From: Cannabis sativa
Lineage: Eukaryota > Streptophyta > Magnoliopsida > Rosales > Cannabaceae
DNA: 64,000 nucleotides
Assembly: GCF_029168945.1 (NCBI RefSeq)
Contig: NC_083604.1
Location: 70,076,211-70,140,210 of the forward strand
Direction of reading: 5' to 3'
Below, in pieces: positions 22,398-33,050 of the stretch (position 1 is the stretch's first letter; each line of letters begins with the position of its first letter). The notes under the pieces are model-generated. The model searched no databases, was not told the origin of the DNA, and saw only the letters and a list, made by a program, of their open reading frames with translations. Position numbers and translations under genes: made by a program.

Positions 22398-22866
22398 ATG
22401 GTGGCTGGTGGTGGAGAAGACTCATGCGGGTTCGATGGGGGTGGTCCGCCTTGGAGAAATTCACTTCAGGGACACCCCCATTGCTACTGTGGTGATCTAG
22501 CTTATGTTTGGACTTCTAGTAGTAGAGCAAATCCTGGTCGTCGATTCTTCGGATGTCCACACTATGTAAGAGTTTTGTCTTTTTAGATTCAAAAGTACTT
22601 CTCATTTATGTTTTCTGTACTTAGGCAGCCATGATAAACTAATAGGGTTATTTTCAACTCAGGAGAACGATGAAAGTCGAGGATGTGATTACTTTTGTTG
22701 GATCGATAAATCACATGTTAAGAGAAGTACAGATGCTACACCTGGATTGCGAAACCAAATCAAGATTTTGGAAGAAGATAAGAAACGCAATGAGAATGTT
22801 ATTAGAAAATTAATTTTTATCATTTTTATTTGCCTTTTCATCATTGTCCAACTTATATTGCGTTAA
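22398..22866 (+). CDS. GRF-type zinc-finger protein with C-terminal membrane anchor (two exons)
   Basis: The exons are 22398-22565 and 22663-22866, joined across a 97-bp GTAAG...CAACTCAG intron in phase 0. The product is 123 aa. Residues 29-72 form a GRF zinc finger: CYCGDLAYVW, then TSSSRANPGRRFFGCP, then GCDYFCWID across the splice. It keeps all four metal-binding cysteines and the GRFF-like signature. A charged helix (about 80-103) follows, then a hydrophobic segment (about 104-122, IFIIFICLFIIVQLIL) that should anchor the protein in a membrane, leaving the finger in the cytosol or nucleoplasm. GRF fingers bind single-stranded nucleic acid in topoisomerase, APE2 and NEIL3 proteins. Membrane-anchored mini-GRF proteins are common in plant genomes and often lie near transposons. 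It has a TATA box and an intact frame and sits convergent to the Ulp1 gene. Confidence 0.85.
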
Positions 22867-23823
22867 AGATATGGGTTGTCGCAAAATGCAAATGTTTTGT
22901 ATATCTTATGTTCTCAAAACTTGTTTAACTTAATTGTGTAGAACTTAATAGATGCGTGTGGATGATGACGAAAATTACATTTGGTATGAAGTACCCACTA
23001 CGTTCTCAAAATTATATGTTTTCTACATTTCTAATTTCTGTAGCAAATTTCCTCAATGGGTTCAATGTGAAGTTGCAAAATTATATGTTATTCACATCTT
23101 TGTATTTGTTATGTGAAGTAGCGCAATGAGAATGTTCTATATTCCATATTTTTCCTCATTACTATGTTATGAAAAACCAAATTTAAGGGGGCTATTGTCT
23201 ATTTACATTTGGTTAAAGTAATGGGAGTTGATATGGTATGGTTTCAATCTTTTTTTTTAATATGTTCTCAAAACTCAGTTTAAAGTTGAATGAGTACAAA
23301 GATTTGGTAACTAACATCAAACAATTAACAAGTCACCTTTGTCGTTATTTGTAATGTTATAGTACATGTGTTTTGAAAATTCGGTTTAAAGTTTAATGAC
23401 TACAAAGATTTGGTAAGATTAGGCAAGTAACATGATTTCCTTCAAATAATTAAGAAGAAGTCACCTCTTAACCAAAAAAACAAATAAAGAAAATTAAGAA
23501 GTCACCTTTGTTTTCGGGTTAAATAATTTCTGTGAAGTACAATCAACTACTTCTGAAGTATGGGTACATTGTAAGAGTTGTTATGGTGTGAGTACAAAGA
23601 TTTGCTAAGTATGGTTTAATATATTCTCAAAACTAAAATAATCACAAGTCTGTGAACATAATAACCAGTTCCAAACGTCAACTAATAAAAACAGATGTCT
23701 AAATCCAAATGCTCCCAAATCCAAACTAAACAACACACAAATAACACAACCTATGCTCCCAAATCCAAACTACACAACACACTAATAACACAACCTATTA
23801 ATAACACAAGTGTTTTTTACACA
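22867..23823. other. Spacer between convergent GRF and Ulp1 genes
   Basis: About 950 bp without coding content. Short internal repeats occur, such as TACAAAGATTTGGTAA (near 23300 and 23402) and CTCCCAAATCCAAACTA (near 23711 and 23756). It should hold the 3' UTRs of both genes. Confidence 0.5.
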
Positions 23824-26800
23824 CTATTCACCATATGAAATCTTAGTCTTGCTAGACTGAAACCTAGGGGAGGCTCTTGACGGGGGAAACATGTTTGCAT
23901 TGCGAGACTTCGCTGTACTGAACCGAGGATCGCGTGGAGACTTTGACGGACTACGCAAAGGGGCCGAGGATGATGCAAATGAGCTGCCTTGTGCAGCCCT
24001 ACGATCTTCAACCACTTTGGTACGAATTTCATTTTGTTCATCAGTTATGATCCTCGCAGCGATTTCCAAACGTGCCTCAACCGGGTGAAACTGTGCCACA
24101 ATATAGAAACAAAAACAAAAACTTAGAAAATGTAATTAACTCTAATCAACTTCACAGTAAAACACCGAATAAAATTTAAATTACACAACGTTAATCTCAA
24201 TCAAACTTGCGTAGTACATTCTGAAATAACTAAACAGTGGTATACCTCATCAACTACTTCTTCCTCATTGGCCACAGCCTCCATGTACTTCATGACGTAT
24301 ACACCGCAATCTCGGTCATTGTCTTGTTGAGGAAGCCCGCGATCTTTCCTGTCAATTCTGAAATCCACGAAAGTCACATTCTTCGACATATTCTCCTCAA
24401 ACAAAAGGTCTAACGTCGACAACTGCAAACGTATACAATTAGTTAGATTCAATGAAGAATGAGTTCACATCAAACAATGAAACTTTGCAAGTTTACCATT
24501 TCTTTCGTAGCCTCCACACGATACTTCTCATGCATTGCGGTGTGTAGGGAGTCCAGAAATGAGACAACATTGGACTTCATATTTACTTCGGCACCAAACC
24601 AATGTGGTGCACCTTCTAGAGTCAACACCGGCACAAACATCTACAATTGAATAGAGGAACAATAAAGTCAAAAATAAATTGAAATTACAGACCATATAGA
24701 TATTCGACACTACAATGACCAATATGCATCGCTAACATATCTCAGTTTTCAAAATTACAATTAAGAACGACCATGTGTATATGATGAAGTACCTTGACGC
24801 ATTTTTCCAAGTTGTCTTCGTAAAACAGTTTTGACCACTCCCGGTCTTTCGCAATCCTCTTCACATTAAACGAACCGAGAGTTTTTTGCTGCAAAAGCAT
24901 TGTTCATCTTGTCAAGTAACAGAAATTACAACCAAACTGAATTACAAAATTTAAAATAAGTTGTACAGCAAAGTAATTACCGAGATGCGAGTGGGCATGT
25001 ACCAAACACGAGGTTGGTCAGGTAATCGACTATCACGTTCGTACTTGTTCATTAGTATAGAAAAACAGTCAATGATCTGCAACAAAATGAAATATGATTT
25101 ACACATGTACAATAAATGATACATATTTAGTTAATACTTTGACACTTATGGATCCCTCAACTTCTCGCAACGGTCGCAACGATGCCATGCACCTCCTATC
25201 CACTTCAAACTTTCGAAATTTCGCAAGCACATATCTGATTCAATTGTAATCAATCTAACTGTTATTAAAAATTTCCACAAGTATATCATAATGAGAAATA
25301 CGAAAATAACATTTACTTACCCCGGATCTAATGTGTTGCTAAAAATAAACTTGTAAAACCCATATTGGTTACGGGGGATCGCTTCTTTCGTCTTGAAAGG
25401 CCCGACAACAGTTCTGCCCGACTCAATAAATTGCTCGTACGCCTTATCGTTGAAGTCATCCTCAATTAAAGGCACATTCTCCGACTGTGTCTTCTTTGAT
25501 TTGACGAGGGCTTTGCCTTTATTCCAGAAAGATGCCACTTCGACTATATCAAAGTCCTCATCGTCGAAGGTCTTATGTGCAGCACCTTCATCTTCAACAG
25601 ATTTTGTAACAGATAGTGAAGGCGTACTTACAGATTCCACCACATTTTCGTCGGATAGACCAACAACATTAGTCTTTGAACGGACAGGGGACTTCAACGG
25701 GGACTCCTCCACGGCCTGGCTGCACTCCGCCTTCTTCCCCGTTTCCGCAGCAGCATCCTCCTCCAACTCTCGGTCAATACCACTTACACCTTCTCCTTTG
25801 TCCATAAATTTCAAAGAAAATGATCTCAACTGAGACTTTAACTCATTGGAGAAGTACTCCTTCAACTCGTTGATAGAGCTGACAAAGTGGTCACTGCTCT
25901 TTCTTCCTTCCGAGTCGGAGTAGTAGTTGGGCAGTATTACGGGATTCGAAGTGAGCGTTATCTGTTAAACATAACAAATTTAACAAATTTAATTTTTCAA
26001 ACCCAAAATAATTAATATCAACTGAAATCACATTACCACATTATAACCAAAATTTGATGTACCTTGTCGCTGTTGGGACCCCCATTGTCTTTCACAAATT
26101 TGTAAGCGGACTTACATTGTTTACTACCCCAAAAATCAACGGGGAGCACTGTTCGGTCGACATATCCAAAGTTCCACTCCACGTGAGTCAAGTACACCAA
26201 CTGTCATAAACAAACAATGTATTAGTAATACATTCGACTAATAAATCACAATATTATATTATAAACTGAATAAACACATTTACATAAATGAAAGATAACA
26301 AAATCAATGTACCTGGAGGAATAAGGTGCAGCCAGACACATTCTTCGTGGCCTTATTTCGGAATCTGAAAATTGAGTTCATCAGATACCTGAACCCCGCA
26401 GTTGCCCAGTTCTTGTGGCGAATGTCCCTGGTAACCCTAAGGGAGTGCAAGTATCCCGAAGTGATATCGCAGCCCATTTTCGACGCAAGGATTGTCCCTA
26501 TGACCACCAAAGAAAATTTAATCAGAAATAGGTTGTCTGCCTCAACGCACTCCAACAAAGATTTCTCCAACCCTGTCAAGGACATGGTGTACTCGACAAC
26601 GTTCAATATCTCCTCCAGATATCGAGTGTCACTATCACCCTCGGTGACTACAGGATCCCCTCCGTCGTCCACCCCCATAACATCTCCGAACATCGCGGCA
26701 GATAAGTGAATTTTCCTCCCATACAAATCCAGTATGCTAGTGGTTGGGTCAACATGTTTGATTAACCAACTCACTAGTCGGGTGTCAACGTATGGTGCAT

Positions 26801-27480
26801 CCTCTCTGATGAATGATCCAAATCCAGCATTTTGGATCACATCTTTCTGCTCCAGGTTCAGGTTCTTGCAAATCCTGATTAAACGGTTGAAGGAGCATCG
26901 ACCGTACACAGATGCTTCTTCACTTTCAGGAGCACCCTCTTCCTCATCCACCTCCACTTTCTTCCCCTTGGCATCAGCTGCCTTTGGTTTCCTCCCCCTT
27001 GTTTGCACCGCCTTCTTAGCGGGATTAGGGTTAGGGTCATAGCTTCTCCACTCAGACTTCTCCTCGTCGGTGAAACCTTTATATTGCACTTTCAATTTGT
27101 CGGTAGCCTGTAATATGAGGCAAACTTACATCAACTACAGAGTACATGGAAAGAATCTTAAAGTATGTCAAACAATTACGATGAATTACGGACAATTGAC
27201 ATAAAAAAAATTGAGTAACAGTCGACATCAAACCTCTTTCTCAGTTAATCCCTTCTCAGCTGCTCGAAGGGCTTTGTAGTTCGCATTGCTACATGTGGAC
27301 ATAATTTCAATCAAATATATAATAAAATAAATGTTAAACATCATTCACACGAGTAAACAACTATCCATCATTCAAAACTTACAAGAAATTTCTCCAAGCA
27401 ACCGCATTATCGTTCGGCTTGGGGGTGACATCCTTCTTTACGGGTTCAATTCCCGCTTTCCTTTTGCGTTTCCCAGCCAT
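23824..27480 (-). CDS. Ulp1-type (C48) cysteine protease of a MULE, 11 exons, intact
   Basis: Exons: 27480-27383, 27288-27234, 27107-26313, 26200-26063, 25961-25321, 25234-25138, 25076-24981, 24888-24793, 24640-24497, 24422-24246, 24090-23824. All introns are GT-AG, all phases agree, and the product is 867 aa. Residues 1-110 are basic. About 120-320 form a helical domain of the kind found upstream of Ulp1 in plant MULEs (GFGSFI, WLIKHVD, MGVDDGG). About 363-590 are an acidic, low-complexity linker. The protease is at about 600-780, with His685 in the PHW motif, Asp702 in FLDSL, Gln753 in PQQDND and Cys759 in DCGVY, so the triad and the oxyanion glutamine are present. Ulp1 enzymes remove SUMO or process its precursor in the nucleus; the real substrate of transposon copies is unknown. 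The tail (780-867) is Ser/Pro/Arg-rich. It has no stop or frameshift, unlike the transposase in the same element. Confidence 0.88.
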
Positions 27481-27491
27481 GTATGATGAAC

Positions 27492-29133
27492 CTAACCAAA
27501 TTAAAGATAAACAAATTTAAACGTTAAGGACTACATATTTCAGCAAATACACTATATAAAAATAAATAATTGACCAAAACACAATGAAAATCGTGCATTG
27601 TAATCACCTAAAATCACATCAAATCAACTTAACAATTCGACATTGAAAAAATTCAGATTTCAAACACACATTTCATGCTTCTTGCATGTTACACATTAAA
27701 GTACATTAAAATGATGTGAAACTCTTTTCAACTAAATGATTTCCACAACCAAAACAATGAACAAAACAACACTTAACTACTAACTCCCATAACTAAAAAG
27801 TGGTACAAACGAGTTGGTACAATCCGTGAGAACCAAGAACATAAAGCACACACATGAATAGACAAAATTCCCCCAAACTTAACCAATCTGGGTACCTTGT
27901 ACCTCTTAATTCATAATGAACAGAGTACAAAACCAGTTGGAAAACATTTAATATCAGAATTAACAAAACAATGCTTCACTACTAACTGTCATAACCAATT
28001 TCAATAACTTCTCCAATAATTCATATACACAAAAAATCCAAACTGCCATAGTTTTTATCAATAGTGTATCTCATTAACTCATGAATCTTGTGTCTAAACC
28101 ATCCAATTTTTCAAAACAAATTCATAACAATAGTAAAATCCAAACTACAACTTCTAATTAAAGTACAACAATCACTCACAACAGATAACAAAAAACATCA
28201 CATTTGGTAAGTAACAATCTGAACTAAAAAATTTAAGACCATAGTTTCTTTACCTAACTCAACACATGACAGTCATCACCATTCCATTGTTTTCCTTACT
28301 TTCAAAATTTTTTTTTGGGTCAATATAGGGCACCCCACGGTAAAACATTTGGGTAAAAAAAATACACACCAAAATGACCAAACACGTGAATCCAAAACAC
28401 TTTCACAATAAAATTACCAAATTACCAAACAAAATTGATTTTCAAAAATAATTATTTTCCAGCAACACTATACATACCAATGTTTACATTGCTTTTCTTT
28501 CTTTCATTACATTCTTTTCTTAAAATTGTTTCACTGTATTAGGATTGTTAATCCTTCTGTTCATGATTCAAGAATCATGGCAGTGACAATGGTGAAAACA
28601 GAGAACGAAATCCAATCTTCAATAACTGAATATATTGACTATTATTGCATATATTCAGAGTACAATAGAAGAGTACTTTATATATTCATTACACACCATA
28701 ACCAAAAAAAATTAAATGCAATCTTCACTAACTGAAAAATAACAACCACTTACAGTGATGAACAATCTCTAACAGACTCTGAACAAAGACCCCTAATACA
28801 CAGGGAATAAATTAATCCAAAACACTTTCACAATAAAAAAAACAAACAAAAACTGTACACACATGTAACTTCGATTTTCACCACTCTCAGAATAAAAATC
28901 TTGTTCACGAAGCAGATTTAAAGCATGTAGAAAAGATTAAAATTACTCAATAAACAAAAAATGGAACACAAAAACAAAATAAAATGCACATACACGGTTG
29001 AAGAACAACACTTCTCTTTACAAAAAGTTTAAATCTTTCTTTAACAATGTTAGACAATTTTTCACATCCCCAAACTAAAGAACGAACAAACATGTAAAAG
29101 AAGAATAAAGTTGGTACATTCGGAGAAACTTAC
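27492..29133 (-). other. Probable 1.6-kb 5' UTR intron of the Ulp1 gene
   Basis: A strong donor (ACAA-GTAAGT at 29133) and a TTTGGTTAG acceptor ending at 27492, 11 bp before the ATG, suggest a leader exon at about 29134-29230 and one long intron. The stretch itself is AT-rich with no coding frame. Confidence 0.45.
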
Positions 29134-29244
29134 TTGTACATCGAGGTCGAAGACGGAGAACCAGAAAACGAAGTACAGTAACTCCGAACGTACTGCTGTT
29201 TCCTCCCCAAATTTGAAAATAATTTTAATCACTACAATAAAATG

Positions 29245-29391
29245 TGAAGAAGAAGAAGAATGAACTGTGAAGAAGAAGAAGAAGGAAATGTGAAGAAGAA
29301 GAAGAAGAAGAAGAAGAAGAAGAAGAAGGAGGAAATGTGAAGAAGAAGAAGAAGAAGAAGAAGAACGAAATGTGAAGAAGTGTGAAGAAGA
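29245..29391. repeat. (GAA)n microsatellite cluster
   Basis: Several GAA runs are separated by AATGTGAAGAA or AACTGTGAAGAA units. The longest run, of about ten GAA, is near 29295-29325. It lies just upstream of the putative Ulp1 leader exon, so it may be part of its promoter. Confidence 0.85.
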
Positions 29392-29499
29392 ACCAAATGT
29401 GCCCTAAATACCCCACGAACCCACTATTTAGTGACTTTTCAAAATTGGTAACTGTCACCCGTACATCAAACGTCACACGTCAATCGTCAATCGGTGTCA

Positions 29500-29677
29500 A
29501 TTTTTTAAAAATTAATTAATTTAAAATACAAAAAACCAACCGGTTACCATTTTTCCCCCTCTAAATACCCCTACTTTAACCCCAGCCATTAGATCATGCC
29601 CCAATTCAATCCAACGGCTACAGTACAATCACAGATTGTATTCCCTGTTTTGGCATAACGGGACCAAATCCTGTCCC
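29500..29677. repeat. Right terminal inverted repeat of the giant MULE
   Basis: On the minus strand it starts GGGACAGGATTTGGTCCCG. It mirrors 8898-9075, including GGTAACCGGTTGG 129 bp in from the end. Confidence 0.75.
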
Positions 29678-29687
29678 TATATAAGTA
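29678..29687. repeat. Right target-site duplication of the giant MULE
   Basis: An exact copy of TATATAAGTA at 8888-8897. Confidence 0.85.
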
Positions 29688-29912
29688 TACGATGAATATT
29701 ATGCATTTTGACACTAATGTTTCATATTGTTATCAGATTCGTTCCTTTTCATCAGTGTAATTGTAGTGGCCGAGCCGAAGATATCAAGTTATCAAAGTTG
29801 TACTGGACGATGGTAGGGTCGATCTGACTTCGAACGAAGATGTTGTCGTGGTGACCATGACCAATGATGGGGTGGTGGAGATGGTCAACCACTTGAAACA
29901 ATGTATGTAATG
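29688..29912. other. Short flank between MULE and LINE
   Basis: A higher-GC patch at 29760-29905 is open on the plus strand with many Val and Asp codons. No start, splice context or known motif lets me call it an exon. Confidence 0.35.
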
Positions 29913-30009
29913 CATTTTTTTTTTTTTTTGGAAGATCACCGAAATTCATTAATTAGCAAGATAAATGGGAATCACAGAAGAAATTCTCTCTCCTTAGGTT
30001 GTGCCCGCT

Positions 30010-30285
30010 CAGTGGCGGACCCAGAATTTAAAGTGAGGGGGGCGTAAATAAATTTAAAAAGAAAATATAAAGTGTAATTAGTGGAGTTTGAACTTTTACC
30101 CTCTAACCTATTTACCAACTACCTTAACCATTACACCAAGGTTACTATTATGTCTATAAATATCATCTTTTAATACAAATATATGTTGTAACTAATTAAA
30201 ATACATATACATTTTTTTCTCGATTTTTTTTTCAGGGGAGGCGACTACCCCCCCCCCCCCCCTTGCTACAATGTGGGTCCGCCCC
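30010..30285. mobile_element. hAT-like MITE, minus-oriented copy nested in a LINE
   Basis: It begins CAGTGGCGGACCCA and ends TGGGTCCGCCCC, and is flanked by GCCCGCT on both sides (30003-30009 and 30286-30292; an eighth base is mismatched). The whole length matches the reverse complement of 8348-8646. A run of 14 or more C at about 30248-30262 interrupts the right subterminal part. Confidence 0.85.
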
Positions 30286-30794
30286 GCCCGCTGATTGGCT
30301 AGCAACCCTAGCACTTTTAGCAAGGCCATCCGCAAACAAGTTACAACTATACTTAATGAAGAAGAAACTACAAATATCAAACTGTTTAATAAGATCTAAG
30401 ATAGATAATGAAATGCCAAGAGACTTCCAATCTGAAGGACATTGGTGTTTGGCCAAGGTGGATTACCTGCCAACAATCTGAAAGAATATGAACTTCTTTC
30501 CATTCATTTTTAGCGGCCCACGAAAGAGCCATATGAATTGCACAAATTTCAGCTTCCATGACAGACTCAATTAAAGATTGCTGAGATTTGAAGGCCCAAC
30601 AACCATTCGCTCTGTTTCACCACAGTTGCCAAACCAGCTGCTCCTTTATGCCACAATGCATTAGTGCAGATGACCTGATTAACCACTTTGTTACTCAGAT
30701 CAGCCTCTACCTCTGTCCTTTTTCTTTTCAAACTAGTATTTAGATTAATTGTTTCTGCACAATTACTGCTAAATGTAGCATAATCGTGATAAAC

Positions 30795-31227
30795 TGTAAC
30801 GTCCCCGCTTCAAGCCTCCATTGGGTCCTTACACCCACAGACTAATGGCTCTTATACACGAGTACGCCACTCTGGCTGCTTCATGGACTGATGACTGACC
30901 CTACAGACCAACACGAGTGTTTTCAGCGTGCTTTGTCCTCACTCACACGCATCCTGGGAAAACTTCCCAGGAGGTCACCCATCCTTGAAATTGCTCCAAG
31001 CCAAGCACGCTTAACTGTGGAGTTCTTTCGAGATGGGCTACCGAAAAACAAGATGCACCTTGTTGATATAGGTAGTACCAATCAATCCATTTAAGTCATC
31101 TTCAACTGTGTAGTCCCATACCTACACAGTCTCAGAATCATCCCACTTGACCTTCCCCAGGCGGTGTGGGATTGCACAGCTTACCCGGTGTTTCCCCTTA
31201 CGGATCACGGGACTACTGACTATCACA
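30795..31227 (-). mobile_element. Cassandra-type solo LTR carrying a 5S rRNA-like segment
   Basis: This 433-bp TG...CA unit (minus strand TGTGATAGTC...GGGACGTTACA) is flanked by near-identical pentamers (TAAAC and TTAAC). It holds a 5S rRNA-like segment in its sense orientation, which is the defining trait of Cassandra TRIM retrotransposons. Only one LTR is present, so it is a solo LTR. It sits inside the LINE remnant between the zf-RVT and RNase H parts. Confidence 0.75.
30945..31065 (-). ncRNA. 5S rRNA-like segment within the Cassandra-type LTR
   Basis: On the minus strand the 3' two thirds of plant 5S rRNA is nearly intact: GAACTCC, then GTTAAGCGTGCTTGG (the A-box region), then GGATGGGTGACCTCCTGGGA (C box). 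The 5' third is badly diverged. This is a transposon-borne relic with RNA polymerase III promoter boxes, not a functional 5S gene. Confidence 0.75.
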
Positions 31228-31620
31228 TTAACTTGCCTTACTCTCATCCGAACCAAATCGATACTTGCTAGAATTCTTTTCCATCAAAGGTTATTTCTTT
31301 GATTCCGAATCTGATTGAACATACAACCAGCATAAGTCAAAACCTCCTTTCTGCTAAAATCTGGGAAATTTGCAGCAAGATTCTTCAAGAATTGTATCAT
31401 GTTGTCCCCAAGAATGTTATCTATCTTTGTAGGAAAGATACTCGACAACCACAAGCTTTTAGCCAAGCTACAATCTCTAAAGAGATGCAAGCTACTTTCA
31501 ACAAAAGAACCACACAATGAGCACTCTTTTTCTAGTACAAAATGAAGTATAACTTCATTTAAAAATCTCCAAACTAGAATGGCTATTCTAGGATGAATGT
31601 TATAATAATTGTGTATATTT

Positions 31621-32599
31621 AACGTTAAAGATCACGGATGATCTCCCAGTAGCTTCAAAATCAATGTACTGATTATTTGGCTATTCTCCAAACTAGTAGA
31701 CAGACTGTTGAAAGAACAACTATTTGTAGTTATGTTCTTTCAACAGTATGTCCCCTAATTGTGTATATTTTCAATTTTTTTGGATGCATATCCCAGTAGC
31801 TTCAAAATCAATGTATTGATTGTTCTCATCCCAATGTCCATTGCTTTGAACTAGAACAAGTATTGATTCTATTTTTCGGCAAATCAACTAAACATTTTCC
31901 AAGATCTTAAATTAAATTGTATTTTTCATGTATAAAAACATTTAAATTACGATAATTAACCAATAAATCAACAATAATTTTTTTTTTTTTTTAAGAAAAA
32001 CTAATTCTTTATCAAACCAAAATTTAAAATTTCTCATAAGCAATTAAGAATATCAATTTTGTTCCAACTTATTAACAATAAATCAACAATTTCTATTTGT
32101 TTCAAGATATATGAAATTCAATTTTTTTTTTTTGTTTTGTACATGGATAAATTGAACATTCAAATGATTTATAGCAATTAAACAATTAAACAACAATAAA
32201 CATTTGAATTAAATTTGAATTTTTATGTATGAAAATATTCGAATTACATTAATTAACCAATAAATCAGCAATAAACTTTATTATTTTTTTTAAAGAAAAA
32301 TTAATTCTTTATCAAACTAAAATTTAAAATTTATCACAGGAAATTAAGAAAATCAATTTTGTTCCAACTTATTAACAATAAATCGACAACTTCTATTTGT
32401 TTCAAGATATATGTAATTCAATTTTTTTTTGTTTGTTTTATACATGAATAAATTGAACATTCAAATGATTTACAGAAATTAAACAATTAAACAACTATAA
32501 ACATTCACGACTATATATTTTTTTAAAATTTTTTTTGAATCAAATGTTTCAATCGTTAGCATGCAATCATCAGCAGTAATCTAATACCTTGTTATTTTC
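31621..32599. repeat. AT-rich DNA with a tandem duplication of about 300 bp
   Basis: A block starting near 31975 (AATTCTTTATCAAAC, TTTTGTTCCAACTTATTAAC, TTTCAAGATATATG) recurs 300 bp later (near 32275). Earlier, CCCAGTAGCTTCAAAATCA occurs at about 31647 and 31792. No gene is seen. Confidence 0.7.
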
Positions 32600-33050
32600 T
32601 TTTTGGATTTGATAGGGAGCTCTGATCAACAATTTTTCAACTCATTCTTGTATGATCTGCAATATTTAAAAAATAATTATATGTTATGTACTGTAGATCT
32701 TTCTCTCTTCATTTTGAGTTTTATGACTGTTTTTTCATACCTGTTTTCAAAATGAATTTGGATTTAGTAGGGAGCTTCAATCAATAATTTTTCAACTCAT
32801 TCTAGTATGATCTACAACATTTAAACAATAATTATATGTTTTGTACTATAGATCTTTATCTATTCATTTTGAATTTTGTGGCTCTGATATTTAATACCTG
32901 TTTTCAATTTGAATTTAGATTTAGTAGGGAGCTCCGATCAACAATTTCTAAACTATTTATTGTATGATCTGCAACATTCAAATGAGAATTTTAGGTTAGG
33001 TAGTATAGATATTACTCAGTTCCTTTTGAGATTTGTGTTTCAAATGTTTG
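32600..33050. repeat. Three tandem copies of a unit of about 155 bp
   Basis: The phrase AGGGAGCT-GATCAACAATTT, followed by TATGATCTGCAA and TATGTT-GTACT-TAGAT, recurs near 32616, 32770 and 32928. The unit is unrelated in sequence to the 155-bp satellite inside the MULE. Confidence 0.75.

Larger units (their letters stand above)
8898..29677. mobile_element. Giant Ulp1-carrying Mutator-like element (MULE), 20.8 kb
   Basis: The boundaries rest on three independent signs. First, a perfect 10-bp duplication TATATAAGTA flanks the element. Second, the terminal inverted repeats align by eye at roughly two thirds identity: left start GGCGTCGATTTTG, right start on the minus strand GGGACAGGATTTGGTCCCG, both followed by CAAAACA and a GGAAT block. 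Third, the motif GGTAACCGGTTG lies 127 bp inside the left end and, inverted, 129 bp inside the right end, followed on each side by a TTGTATTTT run. The interior carries a FAR1/mudrA-like transposase and an Ulp1 protease, a pairing known from Kaonashi-type MULEs, plus three small unrelated genes and a satellite array. The transposase has two nonsense codons, so this copy probably moves only with help. No other element was found nested in it with confidence. Confidence 0.85.
29913..31620 (-). pseudogene. L1-type LINE 3' part (zf-RVT and RNase H), decayed, with two nested insertions
   Basis: On the minus strand the remnant begins near 31620 with a FLNEVI block. It then has the zf-RVT motif (CSLCGSFVESSLHLFRDC, about 31465-31530) and a linker, then RNase H blocks (MALSWAAKNEW near 30520, HILSDCWQV, CNLFADGLAKSAR near 30310-30345). 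It ends in an AATGAATTTCGGTGATC-type 3' tail and about 16 A (poly-T at 29914-29929 on the plus strand). Stops and frameshifts are frequent. It is interrupted by a hAT MITE (30010-30285) and a Cassandra-type LTR (30795-31227), so it is older than both. Confidence 0.8.

Noticed and set aside
25393..25833. Plus-strand 146-codon frame
   Set aside because: Antisense shadow of Ulp1 exon 5, whose minus-strand frame continues through verified splice sites.
29225..29476. Frame encoding poly-Phe and poly-Ser
   Set aside because: It is a translation of the GAA/TTC microsatellite.
30945..31065. Functional 5S rRNA gene
   Set aside because: The 5' third is too diverged and it sits inside a TG...CA LTR unit with near-duplicate flanks.
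30891..31094. Plus-strand 67-codon frame
   Set aside because: It lies antisense across the 5S-like segment of the LTR.
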